From assembly GCA_029204225.1 (NCBI GenBank), contig CM055103.1, positions 25,752,656 to 25,816,655 on the forward strand: DNA of 64,000 bases, read 5' to 3'. Position numbers and translations under genes: made by a program. Source of the stretch: Diphasiastrum complanatum (Eukaryota; Streptophyta; Lycopodiopsida; Lycopodiales; Lycopodiaceae). Below, piece by piece: positions 41,828 to 55,057 of the stretch (position 1 is its first letter; each line of letters opens with the position of its first letter). Below the pieces are notes generated by a model. It did not search any database and was not told where the DNA came from. It saw nothing but the letters and a program-made list of their open reading frames with translations.

Positions 41828-44480
41828 CTGTTTGTTTCTGTATGTGGATTCAAGGAAACACGCCGCCTGATTGCATCGACCCAAAATACAAACGAACTAA
41901 CACAGGTGAGTTTGAGAGCAATTTCTTGCTTAAGGAGCTCATGAATGTACAAGTTCACACAGAAAACAAGCTCAAAAAGTTGCATAATCGTCAGTTTTGG
42001 TCTCATTGTGGACTTCTGCCCATCCTCACGTTTTTCCAAGTGTTTGGGCCTTTAAAGTTATATTAGCTTTCATTGGGTGAGAAGGTTGAGTTACAATGAA
42101 TGGTGGTATATTCTTTATAAAGGGATACTTAAGATCAGTGTATTGATTTCAGTGACGAGTTCCGGGAAAATTTCACTTTACTGCTTTTGATAAATCTCTT
42201 GGTACAAATTTCTGGCACGCCACTTTACTTTTTGCTTCCTGCTTTTCCTTATTTCAGATCATTATCTTGTCACTTTTACAGGAGATCTATGTGGTTTGGA
42301 ACTTAATTCTTCATATAATGGAGTTTTAATTATACCTTTGAACTTCAAAAAACTAGCAGTGATGTGAAGGTAAGTGTGTCCTTTTCAGGAGCATGCAGTC
42401 AGGCTTGGTTCTAGGTAAATAGTTTGTTGCAGGCTTTGGGGAGCTATTTACGCAGAATTGGAGGCAAATAGCTGCTTTCAGTCATGTTGCTGCAGGAAGT
42501 CTTTGTTTGAGTTTCACATGAACTTTCCTGTTGTTACTTTGTTTTGGCCTCAAGAGTGGATGAATAGGACAAAGTTGGAGTGTGCCACCACCAGCTTTTA
42601 GGTCACTGCTCTTTTCCAGTACAGCTCATAATACCCACTCGTCATTGTGCAAAAGGGTCACAGATATAATGTTCTTTCTGCGTAACCTTAGGTTGAATTA
42701 TTGGTTCGTTGTTCTGTAAATCAGGTACACCGTACATAACATATCCTCTATTCAAGGCTTCACATCCTGAATGATGACATCGGGGTTTTCGTATTTCAAT
42801 CGTTCAACATTTGCTTAGTGTTTTCACCCTCTAATCTACCTTTCCATTGAACTAGATACTCAGAAGCATTGATTTTTTCAGTTTGCGATGGCATACATAC
42901 ATGACCATCATTTGTTTCTGAGGAACAAAAATAGACAGATTGTCCTCTAACTCTAGCTAGGATATGGGATTATCCGTCAAACTGAGTTCTTCTTTATAAC
43001 TACTAACTTGGAATTTCAAATGTCATCTGACTCTGGAAGTTGAAAGCAGCTTTTTAGAGTTCCTAGACTACGCTGTAACGTCCACCTTATCCTTTGTTTG
43101 GTTTACCGTTTTCTGGTTCTGACTTGATTTCATTTGACTTGTCAAGCATACCCAACCTCTAGGCTCTCTTAGTGATCACTTTTCTTTATTATGAAGGTAC
43201 CTTTGAGCACTCTTTGTACTGAGATAAGTCAAAAGAGGCTTTGAACTTTCTTTGCAGCACTCTTGGTTTCTTTTGGGGTAGATATCATTCATTCGAGGCT
43301 TTGCCACAACAAATTCTCTAGAAGCCGTCTGTTAAAATTGTGAAGCAAAAATGAAATTCATTACTGCTAAATCTAAGAACCTAAGGGTAAATCCAAGCAG
43401 GCATTCTAGTAAATGCACACCCAAAAGAACTTACTGGGTAACTTGTTGCTTCAAAAACTCACACAATAGTTTCAATTAGTCGATATTTCTGGATAACTTT
43501 ATGTTTCCAAAGCACATTTCTATTTTAATTTGTCAAGTACGTTGTAAGCCAGCAATTTGTTCTTCATGCTTAAATGGATTGAATTGAGACCATGATAATC
43601 GTACAATTCTTGGAAGTCAATCAGTGTTCGGGTTATCCTAATCAATGGATGCAATAATGATTATCCTGTGCATTTGGCAGTTGGATGATGATGTCAACTC
43701 TGAAACCCACCTTTCCAATATGGGTGACCTTGTCATCTTTTCTTTTTAAGCCAGCTATCAAGAATTTGTAGAAAGGTAGAATCTTTCAGGGGATAAAATG
43801 GAAATCAGCGATGCCTTTAAGAGGATTTTTATTCTGGTTTATCTTCGGAAATTGTGAAGTTCATAAGCGACTTGCCAAGTATCTGAAGATGAGGCATGTC
43901 AGACCCACCAAGTTTCCTTGGTGAGTGCCAATAATTTTGGTTTGCAGAAACTGTGATTGATTAAATTGTGTGGCTTGCAAAGGTTAAGTATCAGAAAATA
44001 CGACAGATGGCCTAAAGACTATCAAGTATTTCATTTAAATTGATTTGTGATCAAAATACATCAATTTTATAGTATCCTTCATGAGATGTCAAGAGATATG
44101 TTAGGATTGCATTGCCCTTAACAAATGAGCTAGAACAGTTGAAGAAAAGGAGCAGCCAGAGTGAAAGAATGTGCCTGTTGTTTTGACTGAATAAAGGGAT
44201 GAAGTTTTTGAGCTTTGAAACAATGCGTTTATAGCTCCAACATACTTGTTCCTGTTCCAAGTAACCTTTTGTGGCTGAAAAGAATTAAGCAATTTTACTA
44301 TCAGCGCAGCTTCATTGTAAGATGGTAATATAGCTGCTTTGGAAAGTAAGAAGCTTGTCTTGGCTCATATTTTTGAATTGGAGCTTTCACTATAGCCCAT
44401 ACTTTGAAAGTTTGGAGATGATATTTGTGTGGAGCTAAGTTCATTGTGTTAGCAGATCATGAGTGGGTGTTACTAATTTG
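41828..44480. other. Presumed ZNRD2 3' UTR and spacer
   Basis: I see no conserved coding block or repeat. The proximal part probably contains the 3' UTR of ZNRD2. Confidence 0.4.
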
Positions 44481-44483
44481 ATG

Positions 44484-44640
44484 CAACTGATTTGAGAGGC
44501 CGTACAGGCAGGTGGCTAAAATTCATGCAAGAATTTGACTTTGAAATCAGGTAAAAGCATAAAAACCAAGTCGTCGATGCATTTTGTAGGATCAAGGAAC
44601 TCGATTGAGATGTAAAGATTATGCGTGAGGATTTGTGCTG
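44484..44640 (+). pseudogene. Gypsy RNase H-terminal scrap
   Basis: TDLRGRTGRWLKFMQEFDFE, then QVVDAFCRI, corresponds to the end of the gypsy RNase H domain (normally ...RWLEFLQEFDFEI...VADALSR). One stop is inside and no neighbouring domain is seen. Confidence 0.75.
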
Positions 44641-46700
44641 GTAGGTCATGCTTAAGGACTTGGTTGAAATTGGAACTTGGTATGCGATGAAGTGTGACAA
44701 GTGCAAATTGCTCGTCAAAAGAAATTCTGTGAATTTACCACAATGGCTGAGTGGGGGAAAACAAACATTGGTCAATCTCATGGATGGGTGGAGCTAAATG
44801 CCACCTCTATCTGCTGTTCAGAGAGGTTTGCAGGCCTCAGCTCATAGCCTTTCACACTCCATATGAGAGTGATAGCATGAGGGTGCTCCCTTGTCTTATT
44901 CTAATTTTTGAGGCCTGCGCTATGCTCTGACAGGTAGCTCAGGCTTGCATATAGCTCACCCTCAATGGGCGGCTATCCTAGTTTTACATGTCAAACTAAG
45001 ATCGAGCAACTTGTCTCAGAATTTTCTCGGTTGAAGCAGTCTTTTTGTGTAATGCCTCCTGCTGCTAACTTTTAAAGTCATGTCAGATGATGGTCTATTG
45101 TCAGAAGTTTCTTTCTTTAACCACCTAAATGCTGATGTCTTAAAACAAGAAGATTCATAAGATAATGGAGGGCTTCTAGATTTGTTCTATATGTGTAGGG
45201 CTAGTGCTTGATAAGCTTCAACCTAAGTTTTGAACCATTCCTGTTTGTTTTACATGTTTGGGTTCTAGAAGACTTTGAGGTCTAGCAGGAATGTGTATTT
45301 TCTGTGACAGAATGATTGAAGGTAAGGGCAGAAGAGGGCAAAGAAGCAATTGGGCTCTGTGATTTCTCAAAATCTCTGCATGTCTGGTTTTTGGTAACCA
45401 TTCGTCTTTAATTGGTTTTTGTGAAAGGATGCTAGCTTCTAACTGCCCATGCCCATTGTGAGTAGACTTGAAGCAAAAAGCACAAATATAACTTATGCCC
45501 CTAGCTTGTTCCTCCTAGTATGGGAACTGTGTGAAGCTAACTTGGCATCGCAGCATTTAGATTTTTGTACAATTACACCAAGTGAATTAGATGTCTTTGT
45601 TATATGATAAGTCTCTGAATGCTTCTTCCTCTTCCAACGACAAGTCTGTGAAGGGTTATTATACGCTAGATACAATGAGGCATGCTTTTTTCGCTTTGCT
45701 GTTGTGTGTGTGATATACTTCAGTTTTCTAATATGGGTATTGTTTTGGTGCAGCTGCTTGATATCCTTCTAAAATCTTTGGAAGTGGTTAAAAATCTCAA
45801 GTCTCTTGGCATCCAATGAAACATTCATCAATGCAGAGATGTGCTTTGAGTTGAGACAGGCAGCTGTTGTGGCAACAATTCCTGGTATGAGATTTCGGTA
45901 GCAATCAGTACTCCCATCCTTGAAATATAAACATGTGATCTTCATATTTTGAAAGGAGGAACAAGGTTGAGGTGCACCAGAAAGTTTCACTCAGCTGGCA
46001 AATAGTCCATAGCTAGCAAATGGGTAGTTCGGCTTAAGAGTGTCAATGTCACCACCTTTAGGGATCAATATGAATGCTAGCATGTACCATGTTTGTGGTC
46101 TACAATAATGGCTTTACTTCTATCAAAAACACAAGCAACAAAATTGTTTTGAAATATGTAGGCAGATTTCGAATTTGTAGATAAACTAAAATAAGACCTA
46201 TGAGCACAAAGACATGGTCACTACTTTTGGATTAGCCTAGATAATTTCTTGGTATAAAGAAAATTATGTCATTTTGAGTAAAATTTTATGTACTTAAAGT
46301 TGAAAATGTTCATAACATTGTGATAGTTACATGTAAAGCCACACGATTTACTCTTGAAATTTAAATAAGAACCACTTGTAATTCGAAGTTAATAGATTCC
46401 TACATATTGGAATGCTAACTATAGGCCAATATGTGCAAATGTCTCATTCAACTATAAAAAGTTATGAATTTTTGTTTGCAAGGATCCTCAATATGTTTAT
46501 ATTAGATAATGACACATTTGTGGTGATCTTGTCCTGCATTATCTGACTTATATTTCATTATATTTAATCTGAATAAACTAATGTCTGGTTCTGCATTTAG
46601 ATTTTGTTAGTATTGCATGCTTTTCACTTTCTGTCTGACTTTCTTATTGCCTTGTCTGATTGTCTCTTCTTTGCTTCCACAACAACCGTGCATCTCTGTA
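44641..46700. other. Spacer with no recognised feature
   Basis: No conserved block, repeat or gene could be identified on either strand. Confidence 0.4.
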
Positions 46701-46837
46701 TTGTGTTCGCCTATTTAGTTATCAATAGTGCATGCGCCGAGGGATTCGTCGGACTCTGCCTTCGATGGTAGTAATAGAATTATCCCGATCCGATTGTTCA
46801 ACCAGGTCCGAGTAGTCAGAACCAGCGTTCCCCAGCA

Positions 46838-46849
46838 TGGTATCAGAGC
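46838..46849 (+). promoter_or_regulatory. Ty1/copia primer-binding site
   Basis: TGGTATCAGAGC directly follows ...CCCAGCA, a possible LTR end. This is the initiator-tRNA-Met PBS of plant copia elements. The start of the LTR is not determined. Confidence 0.85.
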
Positions 46850-47027
46850 TTTGATATCAAAACCTATCTGATTACTTAAGTAGTTTTATGTCGGAGCTAT
46901 TTCTATAGCCTGGTAAGCTTCCCACATAACTTGATTCTATTAGCTGATAGAATAATTGTTTTCTTGTTCTGTAAGTTGCATTAGATTTCAGTAATAGTTG
47001 TCACTATCACCTAGACTAACTATCCAC

Positions 47028-47560
47028 ATGGATTTCCAAGGGAAAGTCAGTCCTATCGTGGACAAGCTTGATGGAGCCAATTACCATCTGTGAAAATTTA
47101 AGATGAGAACTGTGCTACTAGCTAAGGAAGTGTATGACGTTGTTGCTGGTGCAGAGGCAAGACCCGAAGCCGACGACGCTGCAATCTCCCAATGGAAGCT
47201 GAAGGATGGCAAGGCTTCAATGTATTCTTCTTCTAGTTTTGAAGATGGGAATGCATGGTGGATAGATAGTGGAGCTAGTTCTCATATGACTAGTTCAAAG
47301 AATTTTTTCACTCATCTTGCCCCTTACAATGGATCTAGAAAGTTCATCTCCATTCCTAATGATAGTAGATGCAAGATAGAAGGAATTGGTAGTGTACCAA
47401 TTGGTGTTTATGAGGATCCACTATGAGTCTTTATGATGTACTTTTTGTGGCTAATCTCACCATGAATCTCATTAGTGTGGGTCAACTGTTTGATAATGGC
47501 TTTCAAGTTGACTTTGGAAAAGATGCTTCTTGATTAAGAGGGATGGTGAAGTGGTAGCAA
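47028..47560 (+). pseudogene. Ty1/copia gag start fused to protease region
   Basis: ATG 47028 opens a gag start (DKLDGANYHL, then TGA in place of Trp, KFKMRTVLLAKEVYDVV). After about 60 residues it passes directly into WWIDSGASSHMTSSKNFF, the copia protease active site (D-S-G), followed by DVLFVANLTMNLISVGQLF after a stop at 47424. The rest of gag, including the zinc knuckle, is deleted; integrase and RT are absent downstream. Confidence 0.85.
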
Positions 47561-47590
47561 GAGGGACTAGATATGGAAAGCTTTTCAAAG

Positions 47591-47706
47591 TTGGAAACTA
47601 ATCCTTGTGTAGGAATGGTCAAGAGGAGCTTGGATCATCTCAAGGAGCTTGGAAACTATTCCTTGTAGAAGAATGGTCAAGAGGAGCTTGGATTATCTCA
47701 AGGAGG
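47591..47706. repeat. 58-bp tandem duplication
   Basis: TTGGAAACTA...GAATGGTCAAGAGGAGCTTGG recurs at 47591 and 47649 with a few differences, in the decayed downstream part of the copia piece. Confidence 0.85.
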
Positions 47707-48059
47707 AGAAGGCAATTGAATTGTCTCAATCTATGTTCCATGATTGTAAGGCTCATAAAGATGGTTCTTTGGCAAAAGCACTTGGATAGTTATTACTAAG
47801 GTGTTCTACTTCTTATCAATTTTTTCATGTTGTTCATTTGGATGATCTTTTTTTATCAAGTAGAAGCAAAGATGGTGTTTTTTTATGTGACTCCTCAATG
47901 GTGCTTGATAGGAAGATTGCAATAGTTGATACTTTGGGGATTTTTAGATCCATATGCTTTGTCAATATTGTTGAAATTGTCACTTCCAACTTGATGAAAT
48001 TGGATCAATCATGAGAGCTTGCACTTCCATGTGAATGAGTAAATGCTCCCACATGTCAA

Positions 48060-48650
48060 GTTGTTGTTCACACGTGTGGATCAGGTTGTAGAGGATAAGA
48101 TTTAGATATTCCACTAGATCTTATTTTATAGGGAATATCCTTACTTTTGTGGAAGACTAGCATTTTGGTTTCTAGCTAATGAGATAAGTCAACTTTGGAT
48201 AATGAGCATATTTGGCTCCCATTGGTGGATCTAGATGACTAGGCACTATTCACACGTGTGAAGGCCTGCCGGACAGTACACAGCTCATGGATGTACTTGA
48301 TCTATAAAGAGATCGACCATTTCAATAGAAAGTTGATGAGAGATTTCCAATCTAGCAATTTGCTTGTGATTCACACATTTTTCTTGTGTTCTTATGCTTG
48401 GAATGCTATCTAAAGTTAATGTACTTTGCTCTCTGGTCACAATCCGTACAGTGGCTGTATTCCACACTTGTGAGGCCACCCTTAATGATTTTTCATCTTT
48501 ACATTAGTTGATCTTGCTAAATAGTTCATGATCTATGTGTAGATCAAGATCTAGTCAATAGTTTTTGATAGATCCTAGATTTGGTAATCAACTACTCTTG
48601 TAGATTGATTAAGTGCAATCAATCATTGTCCTTTTTCTGAAAAATTCACA
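48060..48650 (+). repeat. Probable copia-type LTR (right boundary only)
   Basis: The sequence ends AAATTCACA directly before TGGTATCAGAGCC (48651), as an LTR ends before its PBS. A TATA box (TATAAAGA, 48303-48310) and two perfect CACACGTGTG palindromes (48066-48075 and 48251-48260) lie within it. The left boundary is a guess. Confidence 0.5.
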
Positions 48651-48663
48651 TGGTATCAGAGCC
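48651..48663 (+). promoter_or_regulatory. Second copia primer-binding site
   Basis: TGGTATCAGAGCC, the initiator-Met-type PBS, follows ...TTCACA. About 550 bp of AT-rich leader-like sequence follows, with no gag recognised. Confidence 0.75.
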
Positions 48664-49207
48664 TAGTATCAAGAGGCATGTAATGATCCATTAATCAATT
48701 GATAAATCATTGTCAAAGTGTTGATTTGATTTAATTTTGTGTGGGCGAGCTCTATGAGAGAGATAGCATCATTTTTTTGGTCAAATTTGATTTGTGGGCT
48801 GCAGGTGTACCGTCCACACGTGTGAAACCGTACAACAACCTTCAAATCAAGTTCCTATAGTGTTTTTGATCCAAAAATTAGCATACTAGTCCAAAATTAA
48901 TAGTTTTTAGTGCATACTCTAGATCTAGGTTCAATCCATTGAATGCTAATGATAAAATAAAGGTTTGTGTTGTTGAAGCATTTCATTTTGAAGCATTAGA
49001 TCAAATCTATAAGGTTGATTTGTTCAGATCTTAGTGTGTGAAGAGAAATCAAGCAAAAAGGTGCTAGAAACAATCTTTGAGTGTGTGTTTTGCTAGGAAT
49101 TTTTGGATAGATCTATTACATCTTCATCCAAGCTTAAGCTAGGTTGATTGGGCCAAGATTAGAAGCGGTTTTTTGTTAGAATCTAGTGAGAGGCTAACTT
49201 CATCAAA

Positions 49208-50276
49208 CTATTCCATTTGGAAAGGCTTTGCGATCTTCCAATGTGCTAAGCCTGGATTCGTGCTGAATTGACTCATTCTGAACATGGCATAAGCAATGTC
49301 AAGGCATGTGTTGTCTGCTAGATACATCAAAGATCTGATCAGCCTCATGTAAGGCATGTGCTGCATCATCTCCTGCTCTTTTTCTGTCTTCGAACAATCT
49401 TTGTTCGTCAGGACTGTCTCTGCAAGCATTGGGGTATTTGCCCCTTTGCAATCTGTCTTCCCGAAATCATCTAGGATTTTTTGGGTGTACCTTGACTGAT
49501 GAAGGTATAGCTTTCCTTCGTCATAGTCGCGGTCAATATGCAAGCCTGGATAACATCTGGCTTCTCCTAGGTCTGTTATCTCGAAATGTTTCGAGATCTC
49601 ATTCTTCACTCCTGCAATCAGGCCTTCGCTTCTGCATAGCGTCCACATACACAGCAACAATGATGATCTCTCCATCTATGATTCTCACATAAATATTGGA
49701 ATGGGCTATCAATGGCTCGAATCCTAAGGATCTCAGGACTTGATCTTTCTTCTTATACCATTGTCGTGCTGATTGCTTCAGACCATAGATACTCCTATGC
49801 ATTCGGCATGCATAGGTAGGAAGTGATTCGGAGGTATAACCTGGAAGTTGATCCATGTAGACCTCTTCGTCTAATTCGCCATGTAGGAATGTTGTCTTCT
49901 CATCAACGATGTGAATCTTGAGGTCGTATGCAGCTGCATATGCAAATAGTAGACGTAAGGAAGCATGTTTCACCATTGGAGAGAAGGTCTCAGTGTAGTC
50001 GATGTCGTACTTATGAGAAAAACCCTTCGCTATAAGTCTGGCCTTGTATCTCGAAACATCTCTATTCGGTCCATACTTGAGTTTGTAAACCCATTTGCAT
50101 TGCACTGTTTTTGGTTTCTCTGGCACTAGTTGCAGTGTCCATACCTCATTCTTTTTTGAAGCTTTTCTGTTCACGACCACGCAGCTCCCTTGTTTCTCTT
50201 CTGCCTTGAGCTCTAAAGCTATCATAGCTTTGTGGCCAGAAACAATTTGTTTCTTCAATTCCATGTCATATATCAA
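49208..50276 (-). pseudogene. Ty1/copia reverse transcriptase relic
   Basis: On the - strand: NEVWTLQLVPEKPKTVQCKW, KARLIAKGFSHKYDIDYTET, FSPMVKHASLRLLFAYAA, EVYMDQLPGY, MHRSIYGLKQSARQWY, then VAVYVDA, where the second Asp of YVDD is gone and a frameshift occurs (about 49640). It continues in another frame with ISKHFEITDLGEARCYPGLH and LIRSLMYLADNTCLDIAYAM, the RNase H lead-in. It stops at 49208 with no RNase H or LTR. Confidence 0.92.
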
Positions 50277-50329
50277 TTATCCCTTTGATCTTCATCGTTA
50301 GTGTGTCAACCATCCACTATATAGTGCAT

Positions 50330-51515
50330 TAGTTGGTTAACATCACATGAGGGTGGAGCTTGACCCCTATACCTATTGTGTTGGTGTCAATTTCTAGTGC
50401 AGACCCTTTTTCTTCTCTTGTTTATATAATTCTAATAATTTATCCATTACTCTGGGATTATAGAACATGAAGATAGAAATTTTTTTCTCTAAGAAATAGT
50501 GTCAATTTCTTCAAAGCATCTATACTTTGAGGTTTTTCACCTTTCACCTCGTTGCTTTTCCCATAATTCTACAGTCGTGGAATAGATGGATTTATTTAAA
50601 GCAAAATTTCAGTGACATAAAATAGAGATGCTTGTACTAATCACTCCTTCGACATGCTTCCCTCTAGCATTGCCTTTTGATGCAAAAAATCTTTCAAAAA
50701 TTTCATGAATCTCTCCAAGAAAAACATCCACTTATATTATGAAAGCATTGTATTATTAATTTAGAAAAAAAATAATCTATTTAAGCCACAAAAATCAAAA
50801 TCATGTGCATTATATTTTGATTGCACAAGACCAACAATGTGTGATTGATCTTCTAAGGAGTCTATGATTTCACATTATGTAGCTACCAATTTATCTTAAC
50901 AATCTTCAAGGCAAGAGCACACAAGCATGCATCTACCCACCAAAGAGCTATCAAAAGCTATCATTCACATAATGACATGATACTTGATGAAAAACTAAGT
51001 ATGAAAATAGGTTTTTCTTGGGTAGAGAGAGAACATAGAAAAAAATATGTTGGAAGCAAAAACACTCATCAAACTTGATTATCATCATTCCAATAGTATG
51101 TACAAAGGAGAGCACTTCTCAAATAGTTCTAGCTGATGTTCTTGCAAGAGGAAATACTCTAAAAAGATTGTACCCCATTTATTGTCTTTTTATTCATGAT
51201 TGGACCCCTAGATTCACACCTCTCATCATGACTGGACCTCATGATCTTCACCTCACAATTTGGCCTCATGATGTGCACCACTAAACATGATTGGTAACAT
51301 TTAATGCACCTCTAAAAGTGATTGGCAATGTGATCTATGCCTCTAAATGTGATTGTGCCAAATAAATGCATTTCAATCCTAATATCATATGACAAATGTC
51401 ACTATCTCACTAGAACTTGAGATTAAGACCTATTGACTATTCGAACTCATCATAAATGAGATAAAATGATTATGCCTACCCTCCACACGTGGTAACATAC
51501 TTCACACATGTGTAA
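50330..51515. other. AT-rich spacer with no recognised feature
   Basis: No conserved block was found. The end (51480-51515) has further ACACGTG-like words resembling those at 48060-48830. Confidence 0.4.
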
Positions 51516-51517
51516 TT

Positions 51518-53021
51518 TCAATATGTACATGAAATTACAAATTGATCAGCTATCTTGATCTTATTGAGGCTTCTTACTTTCTCAAGGATACAAGTGTCCT
51601 TTGTGGATGATTCGCTTGTTCTCATGAGAAGTGTACAAATTGCCTCACAAAATGAAAAGAAATGATTTTTCACACTATGAATGACTATCTCATTCTTGCT
51701 CTTACAAGATCCAAGAGCATACATTTGATGACACAACCACTTGCTTTCTAAATGATTTAGAACCAGATCTAAGCCATTAATGACATGAGATATGTCCATA
51801 CAAGAGGCATCATACAAAATTAGCATTGGCTCACTCCAACTTTGAGATGCAGACTTCTCATCAAAGCAAGATGGTACATCAAATGATAGAAGGGAAGCAA
51901 AAGTGGATTTGTTACAGTAGATACCACTTGAAAATTGCTCTTCTATCCCATGAATTGTGATCCACATAGACTGGGGGCTTTCACAACATCTCTAGTAGAT
52001 TTATGCAGCCAAAGGAAAAAAGCATTTAGTTGGTTCTGTAGAGAGGCACCAGGGAAGAACTTGGCAAGGCTATTCATCATGAACGAGATAGTTTGGTCAA
52101 ACCAAACAATAGAAGAATTGTTTTTACATTTGTCACCGCACCTGCATTTAAAGAAAGGCCTTTTCCAGTTCCAGATTATAGCTTGAAGGCTCAAAGTGGC
52201 CTCTAGTTCTAGCCCAGGTTTGCTCAAAAGGACATCTCAACGGTTCAAATCTGCTCATTTAAATGATGGTATCAAAGGCAATAGGAGTGTCAAGCGAGGG
52301 ATTCTTGTGCAAGGAGGCAAGTTTCCAGGCCTGTACTTTTGTATCAGTAAGATGGGTAAGAGCAATCCACAATTCAATAGAGATGGGTGCCAGAAAGTTT
52401 ACAGAAGGCAGGCTCCAAAGTTTGTAGGTAGTTTTTGCAGATTTAAACTCAATAGTGCGACTAGGTACCAAAGGTACTTGGGAGCTCTTGGCTTGACATA
52501 ATTCAAAAGCAGATAGATTATCGGCCTCACAAATCTCTTGAGAGAAAGATTCCAGTTGGGAAGCACTATCTTCATCAAGGTCATCGGTAAAGATCAAAGG
52601 GTGAGGAGAGACAGGTGGTTCAATGTGAGTAGGGGTATCAGCAGTAAAGACACCATTTTCTTTTTCCAAACAGATAAAAATCTTTTGAATATGCGAATTA
52701 CAAAATTTCTCTTCAACATCGATACGTTCAACATAGTAAGAGAGATCAACATAGATTTTTTCAACCATGCTAAGAGTATTCTTCTTTTTAATAAACTCCA
52801 AATAGATCTTGATCCACCAATCCATGGTGGTCATCAAATCAACAAGGCAAAAGATTTTATCATTAGGGCCAGCAACATTACATGTAGCTATATTATAAGA
52901 AGTAAAAAGTTTGTGAACTTCAATAGATTTTCTCATGCAACAAATAATAGTCTGAACAAAAGGGTTATGTGGAGGAAGGGGCTCCCCATAACCAAGAGCA
53001 ACTATGTCATGAAACCATCCT
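51518..53021 (-). pseudogene. Unrecognised run of open frames, about 500 codons
   Basis: Three - strand open frames abut: 53021-52259 (about 255 codons, entered after TTGTAG, which could be a splice acceptor), 52227-51943 and 51967-51518. The first contains GYGEPLPPHNPFVQTIICCM, KIFCLVDLMTTMDWWIKIYL and an acidic Ser/Glu-rich stretch (about 52390-52480); the second contains RPFFKCRCGDKCKN and FDQTISFMMNSLAKFFPGAS. The composition looks coding, and two frame changes would link them into one gene. I recognise no family. The opposite-strand frame at 52538-53074 looks like a shadow. Confidence 0.4.
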
Positions 53022-53339
53022 ATGGACTACAATATAAAACAAATCTTGTTAGCCATAAAATACAAGTGAAGTAAAGGTAAGGTACTACCCCGGCCAAAAT
53101 GTAGTCGTGTTTACATCTTAAAAAGATGCAGAGAGAGAGTAAAAGATTTCACATAGTCCCTCTTGACAAGTCAAGACCAAACCCTTTGAACCCTTCAATT
53201 TATAGCATAACAAGTAAAAATAAAGTTGTATAAAGTCTTACAATACATAATACCATAAAGCAGAGCAAGTTTTAGGAAACGCTACTATTACCTGCCACCA
53301 TCCCACAAAACACAACCGCATGAGCTAGTTACTTGATAG

Positions 53340-54945
53340 ATTTCTAATTTTTAGAAAAATAGATCTTGATCTAGCAATCGACACTAAAATGAAGATTTTT
53401 CAGAATCACTATCAAATTATAACAAAATGGTTCCAAAATTTGACAGAGGCTAGATCTGATAGATCAGAACCTAAAAATAGTATAGGCGAAGGTTGATTGG
53501 ACGAGGGTTGACTCGACGAAGGTTCTTCACTACTATTTTTGGTAAAAAAAAATCACAGATCGGGCTGTTTTCAGACAAATTCGATAAAACTAACCTTCGC
53601 CGACCTTACAGTGAATAAATCTGACACAGATAATTATGTGGTAGAATTGGCGAAGGTTGTTTATGACAAAAACTTGGATTTTTGTAGCTTGGCGAGGATA
53701 AAATAGACTTTTTGCAAGATCCTGATAGATCTAATCTTCACCAACCTCACAATTGGTAGCTTACTATATTTAGAATCATCAAACGAATCAGCAAAGGATC
53801 TGGCGAAGAATCAAGAGTAATACTTGTATTTTTGTAAAAAAGAGACTTTTTTGACAAAAATATGACAATATGACAACTGACCCTTGGGAAACCTTCACCC
53901 AACTCACTGATTATCAGAAATAGTAAGTGGGACTGACACAGACTTTGGTGAAGGTTAGGCGAAGGTTCTTCTTAGAGAACTGATATTTTTGCATAAAGTT
54001 GTAAATTTTCCACAAAAGGTTACCAACAACTAGATGAACAGTCACTTTGGCCTTCTATTTTTGGTATTAATCTTTGTCAACTTGGCAGTAGATAGATCTG
54101 AAATACACCTATGCACAATGAATCGAACGAAGATTCTTTTTTCGTATTTTTTAGGGTTTTGATGGTTTTTTGGTGTTTTGTGACCATTTTTTTGATGCTT
54201 TTGCAAATCTGCTGGGAATTAATCTTTGCCTTTCAATCTAAGGTTTTGTGAGTGAAACTGAAAGTGTCTACAACTCAGCGAAGGTTTCCATAAGAGGGTA
54301 AAAAGTTATAAGCTCTGATGACAATCTTGTCTCTTTTTGGCTCAAATATGACAAAAATGACCGATTTTTGTTGTTTTTTTTATTTCTCAAATCCAAATGG
54401 ATCTTAAGAATTGTGATCTGAATAGCTTTTCCTGTTCAACAATCAGATTAGATTTCAAACAAGAAGATCCACTCAAATCAGGCAAAATCACCCTCAATCT
54501 AACCCTAAAATGCAATTTTAACCCTATTCATGCCAAAACAAGATGCCTAACGCAAGCTAACATTTCAACCAAGCATGCCTTTGACAATTTGGATTCGTCT
54601 ATCATCGGATCCATCTATCATCGGTGTCGCCTTCTCTTTGCACTCGATCATTCCATATTGCTTCAATACTTTCTCATCGTATTCGGACTGGTTCAGATGC
54701 ATGACTCCTCTTATTTGGTCTCTTTTGATTTGCAGCTCTAGACATTTCGTCGTTTCTCCTAGATCTGTGATCTCGTAATTTGTAGATATATGACTATTCG
54801 TTCATTAATCAACGTCAGACAATTTTCTATCATCAGAGAGTTGTCCACAAATATTGTCAAAATCACAAAATGCTACAATCTGAGAAATTGGCGTAGCTCC
54901 TTGGCAACGACGCGAAAATTGTAGTGGCTTTATTTCCTATTCTAT
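53340..54945 (-). mobile_element. Gypsy-B leader, PBS and LTR edge in inverted orientation
   Basis: The - strand aligns with gypsy-A 15510-16640. From high to low coordinate: about 25 bp of LTR end (54920-54945), the PBS (54898-54915, slightly changed), and the leader with its AACCTTCG words as far as the CTCTGTCAAATTTTGG stretch near 53440. The gag that belongs downstream lies on the + strand from 55058, so leader and gag point away from each other. Confidence 0.8.
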
Positions 54946-55057
54946 CGTCAACCCAATATCCAAGCATTTTACATATCTGATCTGATTTGATCTGAGATAG
55001 GATTTTGTTGAAAAATCTAGATCCAATCTCATTGTCTAATTGACGTAATTTGGAATT

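Noticed and set aside
52538-53074. 178-codon open frame on the + strand
   Set aside because: The opposite strand has longer, more protein-like frames over the same stretch; this is probably their shadow.
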